49,081 nucleotides of DNA, from the NCBI GenBank assembly GCA_015228815.1, contig JADGCV010000033.1, positions 1 through 49,081 on the forward strand, read 5' to 3'. This document shows positions 15,842-24,712 of this stretch, in pieces. Within the stretch, counting starts at the first letter, position 1. Each line of letters begins with the position of its first letter. Source of the stretch: Magnetococcales bacterium. GTDB lineage: Bacteria > Pseudomonadota > Magnetococcia > Magnetococcales > UBA8363. The notes beneath the pieces were generated by a model. That model was not told the DNA's origin. It saw only the letters and a list, made by a program, of their open reading frames with translations, and searched no databases. The translations under genes were made by a program, and so were the position numbers.

Positions 15842-16645
15842 ATGGAAAAAGCCTCGGCAGCGGAAGTTACGGGCTCCTGCGCCGCCTTGGAGGAGAACGC
15901 CACCGCGTTTTTTCCCGATTCGGCCCGTTCATCCGCCGCCACCAGGGACTTCTCTTCTTTTTCCTCCAGGGTCGATCCCGACATCCCGGCGTATCTCCAG
16001 GAAACCTACTGGTGGGCCTATCTGCATCCGGTCGGCGTCCGTGTCTTCGAACGACAGTGGATCGTCAACTTCATTCTGTGGGGTAACTTTGCCCGCCTTC
16101 GCGACGAGGTTTTGCGTGAACTGGGTGGAACCATTTCCGGGCGCATCCTTCAGGTCGCCTGCGTTTATGGCGATTTCACCCCTTCGGTGGCGGCCAGACT
16201 CGCCTCCGGCAGCCGTTTCGATGTCGTCGATGTCGCCCCGGTGCAACTGGAGAATGTCGCCAAAAAGCTCCACTCCTTCACCAATGTCACGCTTCATCGT
16301 CAGGATTCGACCCGACTTGAATTCGAAGAGGGACTGTTCGACCATGTGGTGGTGTTCTTTCTTCTTCATGAACAGCCTATGGAAGCACGCAGAGAAACGG
16401 TTCGGGAGGCGCTGCGGGTTGCCAAACCGGGGGGGAAGGTGATCTTTACCGACTACCATCGACCCGGACCGCTCAATCCGTTTCGCTACATCATGACTCC
16501 GGTCCTCCTGACCCTGGAACCTTTTGCCATGGATCTGTGGCAGCACGAAATCATCGACTGGATTCCCGAGGGGATGACTGTCCGATCGGTGCGCAAGGAA
16601 TTGTTCTTCGGAGGACTCTACCAGAAAGTGGTCATCACCCGCTAG
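15842..16645 (+). CDS. rquA: Rhodoquinone biosynthesis methyltransferase-like RquA
   Basis: A 267-residue protein with the features of RquA. These are the signature YWWAYLHPVGVRVFERQW near residue 57, NFILWGNFARLRDE, the SAM-site-like LQVACVYGDFTP, and later VVFFLLHEQP, VIFTDYHRPGPLNPFRY and ELFFGGLYQKVV. RquA converts ubiquinone to rhodoquinone, a low-potential quinone used for fumarate reduction under low oxygen. The first 50 residues are low-complexity Ser/Ala-rich. It sits 14 bp before the histone-deacetylase-like gene on the same strand. The assignment is strong from motif recall. Confidence 0.92.
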   Translation: MEKASAAEVTGSCAALEENATAFFPDSARSSAATRDFSSFSSRVDPDIPAYLQETYWWAYLHPVGVRVFERQWIVNFILWGNFARLRDEVLRELGGTISGRILQVACVYGDFTPSVAARLASGSRFDVVDVAPVQLENVAKKLHSFTNVTLHRQDSTRLEFEEGLFDHVVVFFLLHEQPMEARRETVREALRVAKPGGKVIFTDYHRPGPLNPFRYIMTPVLLTLEPFAMDLWQHEIIDWIPEGMTVRSVRKELFFGGLYQKVVITR

Positions 16646-16659
16646 TATTGGAGGGAACC

Positions 16660-17628
16660 ATGGCAAGAACCGCCAGCGTCTATGTGGGCAAGGAAATCGG
16701 CGACTATGGCTTTGGTGGAGGCCATCCTTTCGGGCCCCACCGCATGGAGGCGTTCTGGTCCGAGGCGAAGACTCAGGGTTTGGATCGCAGGGCCCTGGTG
16801 CAGCGTCCGGTTCTGGCGGGTCGGGAGCTGCTGGAAAAGTTTCATACCAGGGAATATGTCGATCTGGTCGAGGAACGGTCCAAGACCGGCGAGGGATACC
16901 TTGATTACGGCGACACTCCGGCCTTTCCGGGCATCTTCGAGGCCGCCTCCCATGTGGTTGGGTGTACCGTCGATGCCACCCGGCGAATCATGAGGGGGGA
17001 GTTTTCGAGCGCCTTCATCCCGATTGCCGGACTGCACCACGCCCGTCGCGATCGGGCGGGCGGGTTTTGCGTTTTCAACGATGTCGGGGTTGCCATCCAC
17101 TGTCTTCGTGACGAATTCGGAATCCGGAAAATTGCTTATGTCGATATCGACGCCCATCATGGCGATGGAGTGTTCTACGGTTTCGAATCCGATCCCGATC
17201 TCCTGATCGTCGATCTCCATCAGGATGGGCGTTCCCTTTATCCGGGGACCGGGCATGCCCATGAGACGGGAAAAGGGGCAGCGGCGGGGACCAAGATGAA
17301 CATTCCACTCCCTCCGGGTACGGGCGACACCCTGTTCTTCCAGTCCTGGCCCAAGGTGGCTCAGTTTCTGACCGATGGAAAACCGGAGTTTATTTTCTTT
17401 CAATGTGGTGCCGACTCCATTGCCGGCGACCCGATTACCAACATGCGCCTTTCTCCCACGGCCCATTATCATGTCGCCTTGCGGTTGGCGCAGATTGCCG
17501 AGGCCCTTGGTCATGGCCGGATTGTGGGGGTGGGTGGAGGAGGTTACAATTCGGTCAATATCGGTCATGGATGGTGTGGGGTTCTTCGGGCGTTCATCGA
17601 GCACGCCGAATCGGGAAAAACAGCTTGA
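16660..17628 (+). CDS. Histone-deacetylase-family (AcuC-like) amidohydrolase
   Basis: A 322-residue zinc amidohydrolase. It has the active-site pair in AGLHHARRDRAGGF, the zinc ligands Asp and His in VDIDAHHGDGVFYGF, a third ligand Asp in QCGADSIAGDP and the transition-state Tyr in GVGGGGYNSV, so it should be catalytically competent. Bacterial members deacetylate acetyl-CoA synthetase, acetylpolyamines or other small amides. The start at 16660 follows a good ggaggg site; the frame extends upstream within rquA without similarity. It may be co-transcribed with rquA (14 bp gap). Confidence 0.93.
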   Translation: MARTASVYVGKEIGDYGFGGGHPFGPHRMEAFWSEAKTQGLDRRALVQRPVLAGRELLEKFHTREYVDLVEERSKTGEGYLDYGDTPAFPGIFEAASHVVGCTVDATRRIMRGEFSSAFIPIAGLHHARRDRAGGFCVFNDVGVAIHCLRDEFGIRKIAYVDIDAHHGDGVFYGFESDPDLLIVDLHQDGRSLYPGTGHAHETGKGAAAGTKMNIPLPPGTGDTLFFQSWPKVAQFLTDGKPEFIFFQCGADSIAGDPITNMRLSPTAHYHVALRLAQIAEALGHGRIVGVGGGGYNSVNIGHGWCGVLRAFIEHAESGKTA

Positions 17629-17682
17629 GTCCACGAGTCACAATCCAATGAACCGGGTGCGACGACGGTCGGGTGCAAGGGT

Positions 17683-18111
17683 ATGACATCGCAATCTTCA
17701 ACACGATCGGAGCGGTTGATCTGGGATGAAAACCTTCTCATCGGCATTCAGATGCCTGATCGGGATCACGAACAGATTGTTTTCTTGATCAATCGGGTCC
17801 TGGATGCCATGGCCGAATCCAGGCCCCAGAGTGAACTGTCCCATATCCTCGATTCATTGATCGCCTTTGCCCAGGAACATTTCCGCAGGGAAGAGGAACT
17901 CATGGAACGGTATGGTTATCCGGAACTTCAGCCTCATCGGGAGGTGCATCGCTTCCTGGAGAAGAAAATCATGGCCTACAAGACCGATTTCCTGACCGGT
18001 GGCGCCGAATTCGGTTTGGCGGCGGAGTTGATGAAGGATTGGATCGTGCTGCACATTCAGGGGGTCGATCGGAAATACAGTCGCTTTCTGTTGGCCAGGG
18101 GGGTCGTATGA
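17683..18111 (+). CDS. Bacteriohemerythrin
   Basis: A 142-residue single-domain hemerythrin. The iron-ligand pattern is visible: WDENLLIGIQMPDRDHEQ, HFRREEELM, LQPHREVH and HIQGVDRKY near the end, giving five His and two carboxylates for a di-iron O2 site. Such proteins bind or carry O2 or sense O2/NO. It lies 54 bp after the deacetylase-like gene. A second hemerythrin domain is fused to the chemoreceptor at 27619-30072, so oxygen handling is a theme here. Confidence 0.93.
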   Translation: MTSQSSTRSERLIWDENLLIGIQMPDRDHEQIVFLINRVLDAMAESRPQSELSHILDSLIAFAQEHFRREEELMERYGYPELQPHREVHRFLEKKIMAYKTDFLTGGAEFGLAAELMKDWIVLHIQGVDRKYSRFLLARGVV

Positions 18112-18224
18112 TGTGTTTTGCCGCCGATGATGCGGTCGGTTCTCCGGGATGTCGAGGTCGGAATGGGAGGGATGGCCATCCTTCGCGGAGACAGGTCCAT
18201 TCCGGTTTGGGATCTTGAGCGACG

Positions 18225-19115
18225 ATGACCGACATGATTCCCGGAGAGCAACCGATTTTTCTGCCCGTCCTGTCGGCGCAAAGGCCGGCCCCTGGAATGG
18301 TGGTTCTTGTCGGCGCGGGTCCGGGTGATCCGGAACTCCTGACTCTGGCTGCCTTTCGTGTTTTGCAACAAGCGGATGTCGTGGTCTATGACGCCCTTGT
18401 TTCTCCCGAAATCCTGGCGTTGATTCCACCAGAAACCGAACAGATGTACGTCGGCAAGCGGGGGGGGGTCCCCTCGATGAGTCAGGAGGAAATCAGCCGT
18501 CTCCTGGTACGCCTGGCGCGTGAAAATCGGCGTGTCGTTCGCCTCAAGGGGGGCGATCCGTTCGTTTTCGGACGGGGCGGTGAGGAAGCCTGTCATCTGG
18601 TGGCGCAGGGGATTGCGTTTCGCGTGGTTCCCGGCCTGACTTCCGGGGTGGCCGGGCCTGCCTATGCGGGAATTCCCATTACCCATCGTGATGTCAATGC
18701 CCATGTGGCCTTCATCACCGGTCATGAATCCAGGGAGCATCATCCCGCAATCGACGAGGATGGACATGTCAGCAGGATCGACTGGGAAGGGGTGGCGCGC
18801 ACTTTTCCCGTCATGGTCTTGTACATGGCCATCAAAAACCTTCCCCTGGTGACCCAGCGGCTGGTGGCGGCGGGTCGTTCCGAGGATACGCCCATTGCCT
18901 TGATTCGCTGGGCTACCACCGTGCGGCAACAAACCCTGGTTTCAACCTTGGGGCGGGTGGTTGCGGACATCGCCAGACTCAATATCCGTCCGCCGGCCAT
19001 CATTGTCATCGGCAAGGTGGTCGATTACCGTTCCCTGCTTGCCTGGTTTCCCGACGAATCCCTCGATGTCGAGGAAAATAGATCTTACGATTATTGGAAG
19101 AAAAAAGAAGGCTGA
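18225..19115 (+). CDS. cobA: Uroporphyrinogen-III C-methyltransferase (SUMT)
   Basis: A 296-residue tetrapyrrole methylase. It has VVLVGAGPGDPELLTLAAF, then VVYDALVSPEIL, the SAM-site-like RLKGGDPFVFGRGGEE, VVPGLTSGVAGPAYAGIPITHR and a final ALIRWATT segment. It methylates uroporphyrinogen III at C2 and C7 to precorrin-2, the branch point to cobalamin and siroheme. The N-terminal 20 residues are an extension with no similarity, so a later start is possible. Other cobalamin genes lie at 32-35 kb rather than next to it. The 113-bp gap upstream shows no clear riboswitch. Confidence 0.95.
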   Translation: MTDMIPGEQPIFLPVLSAQRPAPGMVVLVGAGPGDPELLTLAAFRVLQQADVVVYDALVSPEILALIPPETEQMYVGKRGGVPSMSQEEISRLLVRLARENRRVVRLKGGDPFVFGRGGEEACHLVAQGIAFRVVPGLTSGVAGPAYAGIPITHRDVNAHVAFITGHESREHHPAIDEDGHVSRIDWEGVARTFPVMVLYMAIKNLPLVTQRLVAAGRSEDTPIALIRWATTVRQQTLVSTLGRVVADIARLNIRPPAIIVIGKVVDYRSLLAWFPDESLDVEENRSYDYWKKKEG

Positions 19116-19133
19116 TTCTGCTTTGTCACATTC
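19115..19133 (-). repeat. 19-bp dispersed motif, copy 2
   Basis: On the minus strand this reads GAATGTGACAAAGCAGAAT, identical to copy 1 at 18 of 19 positions. It begins at the last base of cobA and precedes a 270-bp gap (19134-19404) with no recognised gene other than the DUF1640 promoter region. Confidence 0.75.
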
Positions 19134-19404
19134 ATTGAGAGAACTGAATTTCCGTCATATGTCAAGCCTCGAAAACCTTGAACATTGAGTTGCAGCAAAT
19201 TTAACGCCACACGGAAATAGGGGCGCAAAAAAGCCGCCATGGCGATTGAGGGCGGTTGTCCGTCATGCGGATTGTGGAGATTACGAATCTCTGGTCCCGA
19301 CCGCCATGCCTGATGGCTGGTGAATGTCAAACGAAAATTTTCGCGAATCTGGATTTGGTTGTGGTATGCTGATTTCGACATCAATGCTGTCTGGAGATTC
19401 GGTC

Positions 19405-19671
19405 ATGACCGCCATCACTTTTGACACGCTCAAATATGCCAACCGCCTCAAGGCTGCCGGTTTTGAATCCAGACAGGCTGAAGCCCTGGCGGATGCCCAG
19501 GCAGAAGTCAACGAAAAAGCCATGGGCGAATTGGTGACGAAGGAATATCTTGATGCCAGGTTGGAAAAAGATCTTTCTCCCATTCGCACCGATTTGGCGG
19601 TCATCAAGTGGATGTTGGCATTGATCATCATCGTGACGGTTCTTCCGGCCTTGAGATCGCTGCTCGGATAA
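19405..19671 (+). CDS. DUF1640-like coiled-coil protein with C-terminal membrane anchor
   Basis: An 88-residue protein: MTAITFDTLKYANRLKAAGF, then QAEALADAQAEV, a coiled-coil stretch LDARLEKDLSPIRTDL and one C-terminal membrane helix (VIKWMLALIIIVTVLPAL). This is the layout of the CCDC90/DUF1640 family, common in accessory DNA and of unproven function. The start at 19405 has a ggag site about 9 bases upstream. It stands alone between cobA and a BRO-type remnant, and probably belongs to a small inserted segment. Confidence 0.82.
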   Translation: MTAITFDTLKYANRLKAAGFESRQAEALADAQAEVNEKAMGELVTKEYLDARLEKDLSPIRTDLAVIKWMLALIIIVTVLPALRSLLG

Positions 19672-19681
19672 AAATAGACGT

Positions 19682-19984
19682 TCATGCGCGGTCTCCTTTT
19701 TTGCAAGAGGCCTCTGCGGAACTCATGAACATGAACAGCGATTGAACTTTTTTGGGGAAGTTGGCAGGGATGGCGGGGACTGGTTGTTTGACAGTCTCCG
19801 CCTTTCGCGTTGATGGATACGGGATTTGGTACTTGTCGGTCTTGCGGATCGACGGCAGGACTTCGGACATGACCCATTTTCGAAAGCAGTGAGGGACCGT
19901 GCCCTGGGTGGTCTTGACCTGCTCCTTTTGCGGAAATTGCCGGAGCGTGAACACTTCTTGGCGTTGCGGGGTCAGGTCCTGCAA
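19682..19984 (-). pseudogene. Remnant of a BRO-family phage antirepressor
   Basis: An open stretch of about 100 codons contains HCFRKWVMSEVLPSIRKTDKYQ, which resembles the end of the BRO-N domain (typically FRRWVT-EVLPSIRKTG-Y). The preceding 30 residues do not look like BRO-N, there is no ATG start and the body of the domain is missing. I read it as a decayed fragment left by a mobile element. It may alternatively be a short functional ORF from a TTG at 19984. Confidence 0.45.
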
Positions 19985-19987
19985 TAA

Positions 19988-21736
19988 TCAAGCTTTCATA
20001 CGGTTTGCATCATGAGCGCGAGCAACATAGCCTGGGATCGACCCCAGAGGGACTTCGTCGATCTGTCCAGGACTCAAATAGGCCTTGGCGTATTCCAGAT
20101 AGATTTTCCGATCCATGAATACCTGGAAAAGATCGGGGTCGATATGGCCACTTTTTTTCATGAAACCGAGAATCTTCAGGGATTCGGAAAGGGTCTTGGC
20201 TGGTTTGTAGGGACGATCCGCGGCAGTCAGTGCCTCGAAAATATCGGCGATGGCCATGATGCGCGCCCCGATGGACATCTGCTCCCGCTTCAAACCTTCG
20301 GGATAGCCGGTGCCGTTCATGGTTTCGTGGTGCGAACCGGCCATCTCCGGAACATGGCGCAAATGCTTGGGAAAGGGGAGTGCGGACAACATTTTTTTGG
20401 TGACGACGACATGATGGTTGATGACCCGCCGTTGCTCCTGGGTGAGTGTCCCCCGCGGTATGGAAAGATTATACAACTCGTCTGCATCAAATAATGGTTG
20501 TCGCACCCCGGAGCCATCGGTCCACCAGTACTTTTTGCCGATCTCACGCAGCCGCTCCAGGCGTTGCTCGGTCATGAAATCCTCACCCTTGTTGACTTTC
20601 CTGATGAACTCGATATCCTCCTCCAGTTGCCGCAACCGTTGGTCCAGATCCGGTGTTTCCTGTTCCGATTCGGATGAACCGCTTCCCTCCGTTGCGGACG
20701 TTTTTTTCTTTAATTGTTCGATTTCCCATTCCTTCCGCACCAGTTCCATGCGCAACTCCACCATGCGGATCCGATCGACGATGGTTTCCAGTTTTGTCGT
20801 TTTGTCCACGACATGTTCCGGAGTCACCACCTTGCCGCAATCGTGCATCCAGGCCGCCATGCGGATTTCGTTCATTTCCTCGGTGGTGGGATCGAAATGT
20901 TTCAAATCGCCAAGATCACTCTCCTTGGCGGCCCGTGCCAACATTTCGGCGATCACCGGAACTTTCTCGCAATGGCGAGCGGTGTACGGGGATTTGTCGT
21001 CAATGGCGCTGGCGATGGTCTGGATGAAGGATTCAAAAAGTTTTTCCAGATCGCTGATCAACGTGCGGTTGGTCATGGCCATGGCCGCCTGGGAGGCCAG
21101 TGATTCGGCAATTCTTTGATCGGTCGTCCCGAAAGGGACAATCTGCCTGGTTTTACCATCGGTGGCATTGATCAATTGCAGGACGCCGATGACCTCGTTG
21201 TCATGGTTTTTGAGTGGCACGGTCAGAAATGAAATCGATCGATATCCGTTATTTCGATCGAACGCACGGGTCCCGGAAAAATCATAACCCTCCGCTTCAT
21301 AGGCGTTGGGAATGTTGATCGTCGTCCCTTGAAGCACCGCGGATGGCGCCACCATTTCCAAGTTGGGCACGCCGTCGGAGTAGAGTGGAATTTCGGGAAA
21401 CCCGATTTCGATTCCCGTGGTGCCTCCCTTGGCGATGTTGAGCGAATCGGTGCGGATGATCTCGAATTTCAGGGTATTGCGTTCGGTCACAGTGTAGAGG
21501 GTTCCCGCGTCGGCACGGGTCAGTTCTTTGGCCCCGACGAGCACCTCTTCCAGAAGCTTTGGAAAATTTTTTTCCGCCGAAAGGGCAATCCCCAGTTGGT
21601 TGAGCTTCTCCACCCGGGCAAGATAGTCTTCGACGTTCTCGGAATTTTGTTTCATCAGGGGTTCATCCATACCCGAACCTTCACCCATGACCGGGATTCC
21701 CATGCGCAAACTTTCTTTCATCATCGAGGTTGCCAT
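19988..21736 (-). CDS. GAF plus HD-GYP cyclic-di-GMP phosphodiesterase
   Basis: A 582-residue soluble protein. Residues about 35-235 form a GAF domain (LARVEKLNQLGIALSAEKNF, ADAGTLYTV, SFLTVPLKNHDNEVIGVLQLIN). The HD-GYP domain follows, with YTARHCEKV, HDCGKVVTPEHVVDK near residue 298, HHETMNGTGYPEGL near 469 and MAIADIFEALTAADRPYK. HD-GYP enzymes hydrolyse c-di-GMP. The two halves are about 170 residues apart; the excess, about 110 residues, includes a charged coiled coil and a Ser/Glu-rich linker (residues about 325-410), an unusual insertion. It is the last gene of the chemosensory operon, 15 bp after cheY, and is the likely output enzyme. Confidence 0.93.
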   Translation of the reverse strand: MATSMMKESLRMGIPVMGEGSGMDEPLMKQNSENVEDYLARVEKLNQLGIALSAEKNFPKLLEEVLVGAKELTRADAGTLYTVTERNTLKFEIIRTDSLNIAKGGTTGIEIGFPEIPLYSDGVPNLEMVAPSAVLQGTTINIPNAYEAEGYDFSGTRAFDRNNGYRSISFLTVPLKNHDNEVIGVLQLINATDGKTRQIVPFGTTDQRIAESLASQAAMAMTNRTLISDLEKLFESFIQTIASAIDDKSPYTARHCEKVPVIAEMLARAAKESDLGDLKHFDPTTEEMNEIRMAAWMHDCGKVVTPEHVVDKTTKLETIVDRIRMVELRMELVRKEWEIEQLKKKTSATEGSGSSESEQETPDLDQRLRQLEEDIEFIRKVNKGEDFMTEQRLERLREIGKKYWWTDGSGVRQPLFDADELYNLSIPRGTLTQEQRRVINHHVVVTKKMLSALPFPKHLRHVPEMAGSHHETMNGTGYPEGLKREQMSIGARIMAIADIFEALTAADRPYKPAKTLSESLKILGFMKKSGHIDPDLFQVFMDRKIYLEYAKAYLSPGQIDEVPLGSIPGYVARAHDANRMKA

Positions 21737-21751
21737 GAAACCACACCGCCC

Positions 21752-22132
21752 TCAGGGGACGCACCGCCGCAAATGGGGTTCGATTTCCGCGGCGAGGGTT
21801 TCAAGGTCTTCATTTTTGCGCACAAAATCCTCGGCGCCCGCGCGAAAGACAAAATCCATGGCCGCTTCCGGGTCCACGGAGGACAACATGAGAATATAGG
21901 AATCGGGAAATTCCTTCTTGATGATCTTGGAGGCATCGATTCCGTCCATCTCCGGCATTTCAATATCGGTCAGAAGCATGTCGGGTTTGTGTTTTCGATA
22001 CAGTTCCACCCCTTCCTTGCCGTTGGCGCCCTGGGCCACCACATGGGCATCCAGATTTTCCAGAACCATCTGCACCATGTCACGAATGGTTTCACTGTCA
22101 TCGACGATCAGGACCCTTGGTTTTGCGGACAT
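21752..22132 (-). CDS. CheY-like single-domain response regulator
   Basis: A 126-residue receiver domain with all key residues: the acidic pair in VLIVDDSET, phospho-acceptor Asp in MLLTDIEMPEMDG, Ser in ILMLSSVDPE and the Lys in EDFVRKNEDL. It has an excellent ribosome site (aaggagatgaagc). Positioned between cheA and the HD-GYP gene, it is probably phosphorylated by the CheA here and may control the HD-GYP enzyme or a motor. Which of these cannot be read from sequence. Confidence 0.93.
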   Translation of the reverse strand: MSAKPRVLIVDDSETIRDMVQMVLENLDAHVVAQGANGKEGVELYRKHKPDMLLTDIEMPEMDGIDASKIIKKEFPDSYILMLSSVDPEAAMDFVFRAGAEDFVRKNEDLETLAAEIEPHLRRCVP

Positions 22133-22242
22133 GCTTCATCTCCTTGTAGTATTGTAGATCAATCAAACAGAAAAGAGTCTCGATCCTGATCCTGATTTCG
22201 CAGCGATACTACCTTGTTCTGACACATATCGCAATTGAAGGA

Positions 22243-24690
22243 TCATTCACCAAACTCCAAAAGGCTTTGTACCGTATCCAGGAGACTGAATTCATCGAAG
22301 GCCCCTTTGACGATATAGGCATTGGCACCAACGCGGATACCGCGCTGTTTGTCCTCCTCGCGATCCCTGGAAGTGACGATGACGATGGGGGTATACCGGT
22401 GCATGTCCATGGAGCGCAGTTTTTCGGTCAGGGAAAAGCCGTCCATGCGGGGCATTTCCACATCGGTGACGATCAGGTCGAAGGGAAACTGGCTGGCCAT
22501 GTCCAACCCCTCCTGACCATCCTTGGCCAGACTGACGTGGTAATCCTTGGACTCCAGGATGTCCTTTTCCAGTTCACGGGTGTTCATGGAATCATCCACC
22601 ACCAGGATTCGCCGGCGCGTTTCGTCGCCCAACCGCGATGCCAGCGAACGTCCAACGGGCAAGCGGCTCTGATGGAGACGCTTGGCCATCTGGACGATGG
22701 TGGCGGAATCGAGCACCATCACGATCTGATTGTTGCCCGAGATCATCGCCCCGGTTACCAGGGGATTGTCCTGCATGATCTGGGGCATCGGTTTGAGAAC
22801 CATGACGTCTTCGTCCAGAATTCTGTCCACCACGAGGCCGAGTGTCTCGATTCCGTTGGAGACGATGAGGATATCCAGTCGGACCATGTCTTCCCAGGGC
22901 CGCGCCGGCAGTTCCAGAAGCTCTGCCAGGCGGATGACCGGGACCACCTGGTGGCGCAGACGGATCGCCCGTCGTCCCACTACCTGAATCACGTCTCCGG
23001 CCTCGAAACGGGCCACTTCCAGGATCGAGCCGGAAGACATCGCATAAGGCCGCTGCGCCACCTCGAACTGCAACACCCTGAGGGTCGCCATCGAAAGGGG
23101 CAGGCGCAACGTGAATCGTGTCCCCCGTCCTTCTTCCGATTCCACCTCGATGGCGCCCCCCAGAACATCGACAATGTTCTTGTGGACCACATCCATGCCC
23201 ACGCCACGTCCCGAAAAGTCGGTGATGATCTGGCTGGTGGAGAGTCCAGGATGGAAAATCAGTTTGAGAATTTCCGAACGCGGTCTGGACTCCAATTCCT
23301 CCGCCTTCATCAAACCTTTCTGCAACGCTTTTTCCTTGAGCCGCGCCACGGCGATTCCGGGTCCGTCGTCGGACAACTCGATGACCACGCTGTTGCCTTG
23401 TGGCCATGCCCGCAGGGTCACCGTTCCCGTGTCCGGTTTGCCGGCCAGAATACGGTTTTCCGGCGTTTCCATGCCATGATCGAGGCTGTTTCGCAACATG
23501 TGAACCAGGGGATCGCCAATGGTCTCGATGATGTAGCGATCCAGCTCGGTATCTCCCCCCTGAATATTGAGTCGCACTTTCTTCTTCAATGCCCGGGCGG
23601 CATCGCGGACCAGCCGTGGGAAGGTTTCGAACAGGGAAGAGAGCGGCAACATCCTTAATTTCAGGGAACGATCCTGCAACTCCATGGTCAACAGGTCCAA
23701 TCGATCCGCATCCTCGACCAGCAAGGCGCGCACCCGGTCCAGCATTTCGGCAAGTTCCCGGGCTTTCTGCTGAATTTGTTCGTGGCGAACGCTTCCCGCC
23801 CTGTCCGATACCATGGCGGTGAATGTCCCATCGAGGTCGGTGTGGATGTGCTGCGCCAGGGATACCGCCTGGGCCAGTCCCGACAATCGCGCCTTGATCC
23901 GGCTGCGAAAAGTGATCATCCCGCCACCGATCTTGATCAACTCGTCCAATTGCGACGCATCCAGACGGATCGTCTCCGTCGATTCTCCTCCTTTTCCTTT
24001 CGTGCGCGGCGGCGGCGGTCCCTTGGGCCCTTCGGATGGTGCCGGTTTGGGCCCGTCCTCGGACGACCGGGCTGGTTCCTTGTTGTGCGTGTCGGATTGA
24101 TCGAATGCGTCCGGAATTCTTTGAGCGTCGGGTGCATCGATTTTTTCGACTTCCGGGGATTGTGCTACCGATGGAGCTGCGGGAGAACCGGGTCGTTCTT
24201 CATTTTTGACCGTCTCTTCAGGCGGGAGAACCTCCGGGGGGCGATCGCGATCCGGCTTTTCCGTGGTGGGCTGTGCCGATGGTTGATGGGATGGACGAGC
24301 GTTGATCTGTTCGAAGACCTCCGCCAGTCTCCGGGTCAACGATTCATCGATGGAGGCCAGCGGTGATCCAGTCGCCGCGGCCTCGACCTGGTCGGCGATC
24401 CAGTCGATTCCCCGATAGAGCAATTCCGCCACTTCCGTATCCACCGTCATGCGGCCTTCACGCAGCAGGCCGAAAATGTTTTCCATGCCGTGGGCCATTT
24501 CGGATATGGTGGTCAGCTTCAGCATCCGGGAGGTCCCCTTGATGGTGTGGGCCGAACGAAATACCGAATTGATCCGTTCCGCATCGTTGTCACCCTGTTC
24601 CAGGGCGGCGATGCCTTTGTTGATGTTCTCGATATGCTCCCGTGCTTCGGCGACAAAGCGTTTGATGAATTTGGACATGTCCAGGGCCAT
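22243..24690 (-). CDS. cheA: CheA-REC hybrid chemosensory histidine kinase
   Basis: An 815-residue protein. It has an HPt domain (residues about 8-110, acceptor His in RSAHTIKGTSRML), a Pro/Glu-rich linker to about 235, a dimerisation domain (DASQLDELIKIGGG) and an ATPase domain (DPLVHMLRNSLDHGMETPENR, SDDGPGIAVARL, GRGVGMDVVHKN). A CheW-like domain (residues about 535-670) and a C-terminal receiver (RILVVDDSMNTRELEKDIL, LIVTDVEMPRMDGF, IVIVTSRDRE) complete it. No CheY-binding P2 domain is seen. CheA-REC hybrids belong to alternative chemosensory systems; the receiver may act as phosphate sink or second output. Start at 24690 follows ggaggag. Confidence 0.95.
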   Translation of the reverse strand: MALDMSKFIKRFVAEAREHIENINKGIAALEQGDNDAERINSVFRSAHTIKGTSRMLKLTTISEMAHGMENIFGLLREGRMTVDTEVAELLYRGIDWIADQVEAAATGSPLASIDESLTRRLAEVFEQINARPSHQPSAQPTTEKPDRDRPPEVLPPEETVKNEERPGSPAAPSVAQSPEVEKIDAPDAQRIPDAFDQSDTHNKEPARSSEDGPKPAPSEGPKGPPPPRTKGKGGESTETIRLDASQLDELIKIGGGMITFRSRIKARLSGLAQAVSLAQHIHTDLDGTFTAMVSDRAGSVRHEQIQQKARELAEMLDRVRALLVEDADRLDLLTMELQDRSLKLRMLPLSSLFETFPRLVRDAARALKKKVRLNIQGGDTELDRYIIETIGDPLVHMLRNSLDHGMETPENRILAGKPDTGTVTLRAWPQGNSVVIELSDDGPGIAVARLKEKALQKGLMKAEELESRPRSEILKLIFHPGLSTSQIITDFSGRGVGMDVVHKNIVDVLGGAIEVESEEGRGTRFTLRLPLSMATLRVLQFEVAQRPYAMSSGSILEVARFEAGDVIQVVGRRAIRLRHQVVPVIRLAELLELPARPWEDMVRLDILIVSNGIETLGLVVDRILDEDVMVLKPMPQIMQDNPLVTGAMISGNNQIVMVLDSATIVQMAKRLHQSRLPVGRSLASRLGDETRRRILVVDDSMNTRELEKDILESKDYHVSLAKDGQEGLDMASQFPFDLIVTDVEMPRMDGFSLTEKLRSMDMHRYTPIVIVTSRDREEDKQRGIRVGANAYIVKGAFDEFSLLDTVQSLLEFGE

Positions 24691-24712
24691 GGCCGCGTTT
24701 CTCCTCCCCGTG

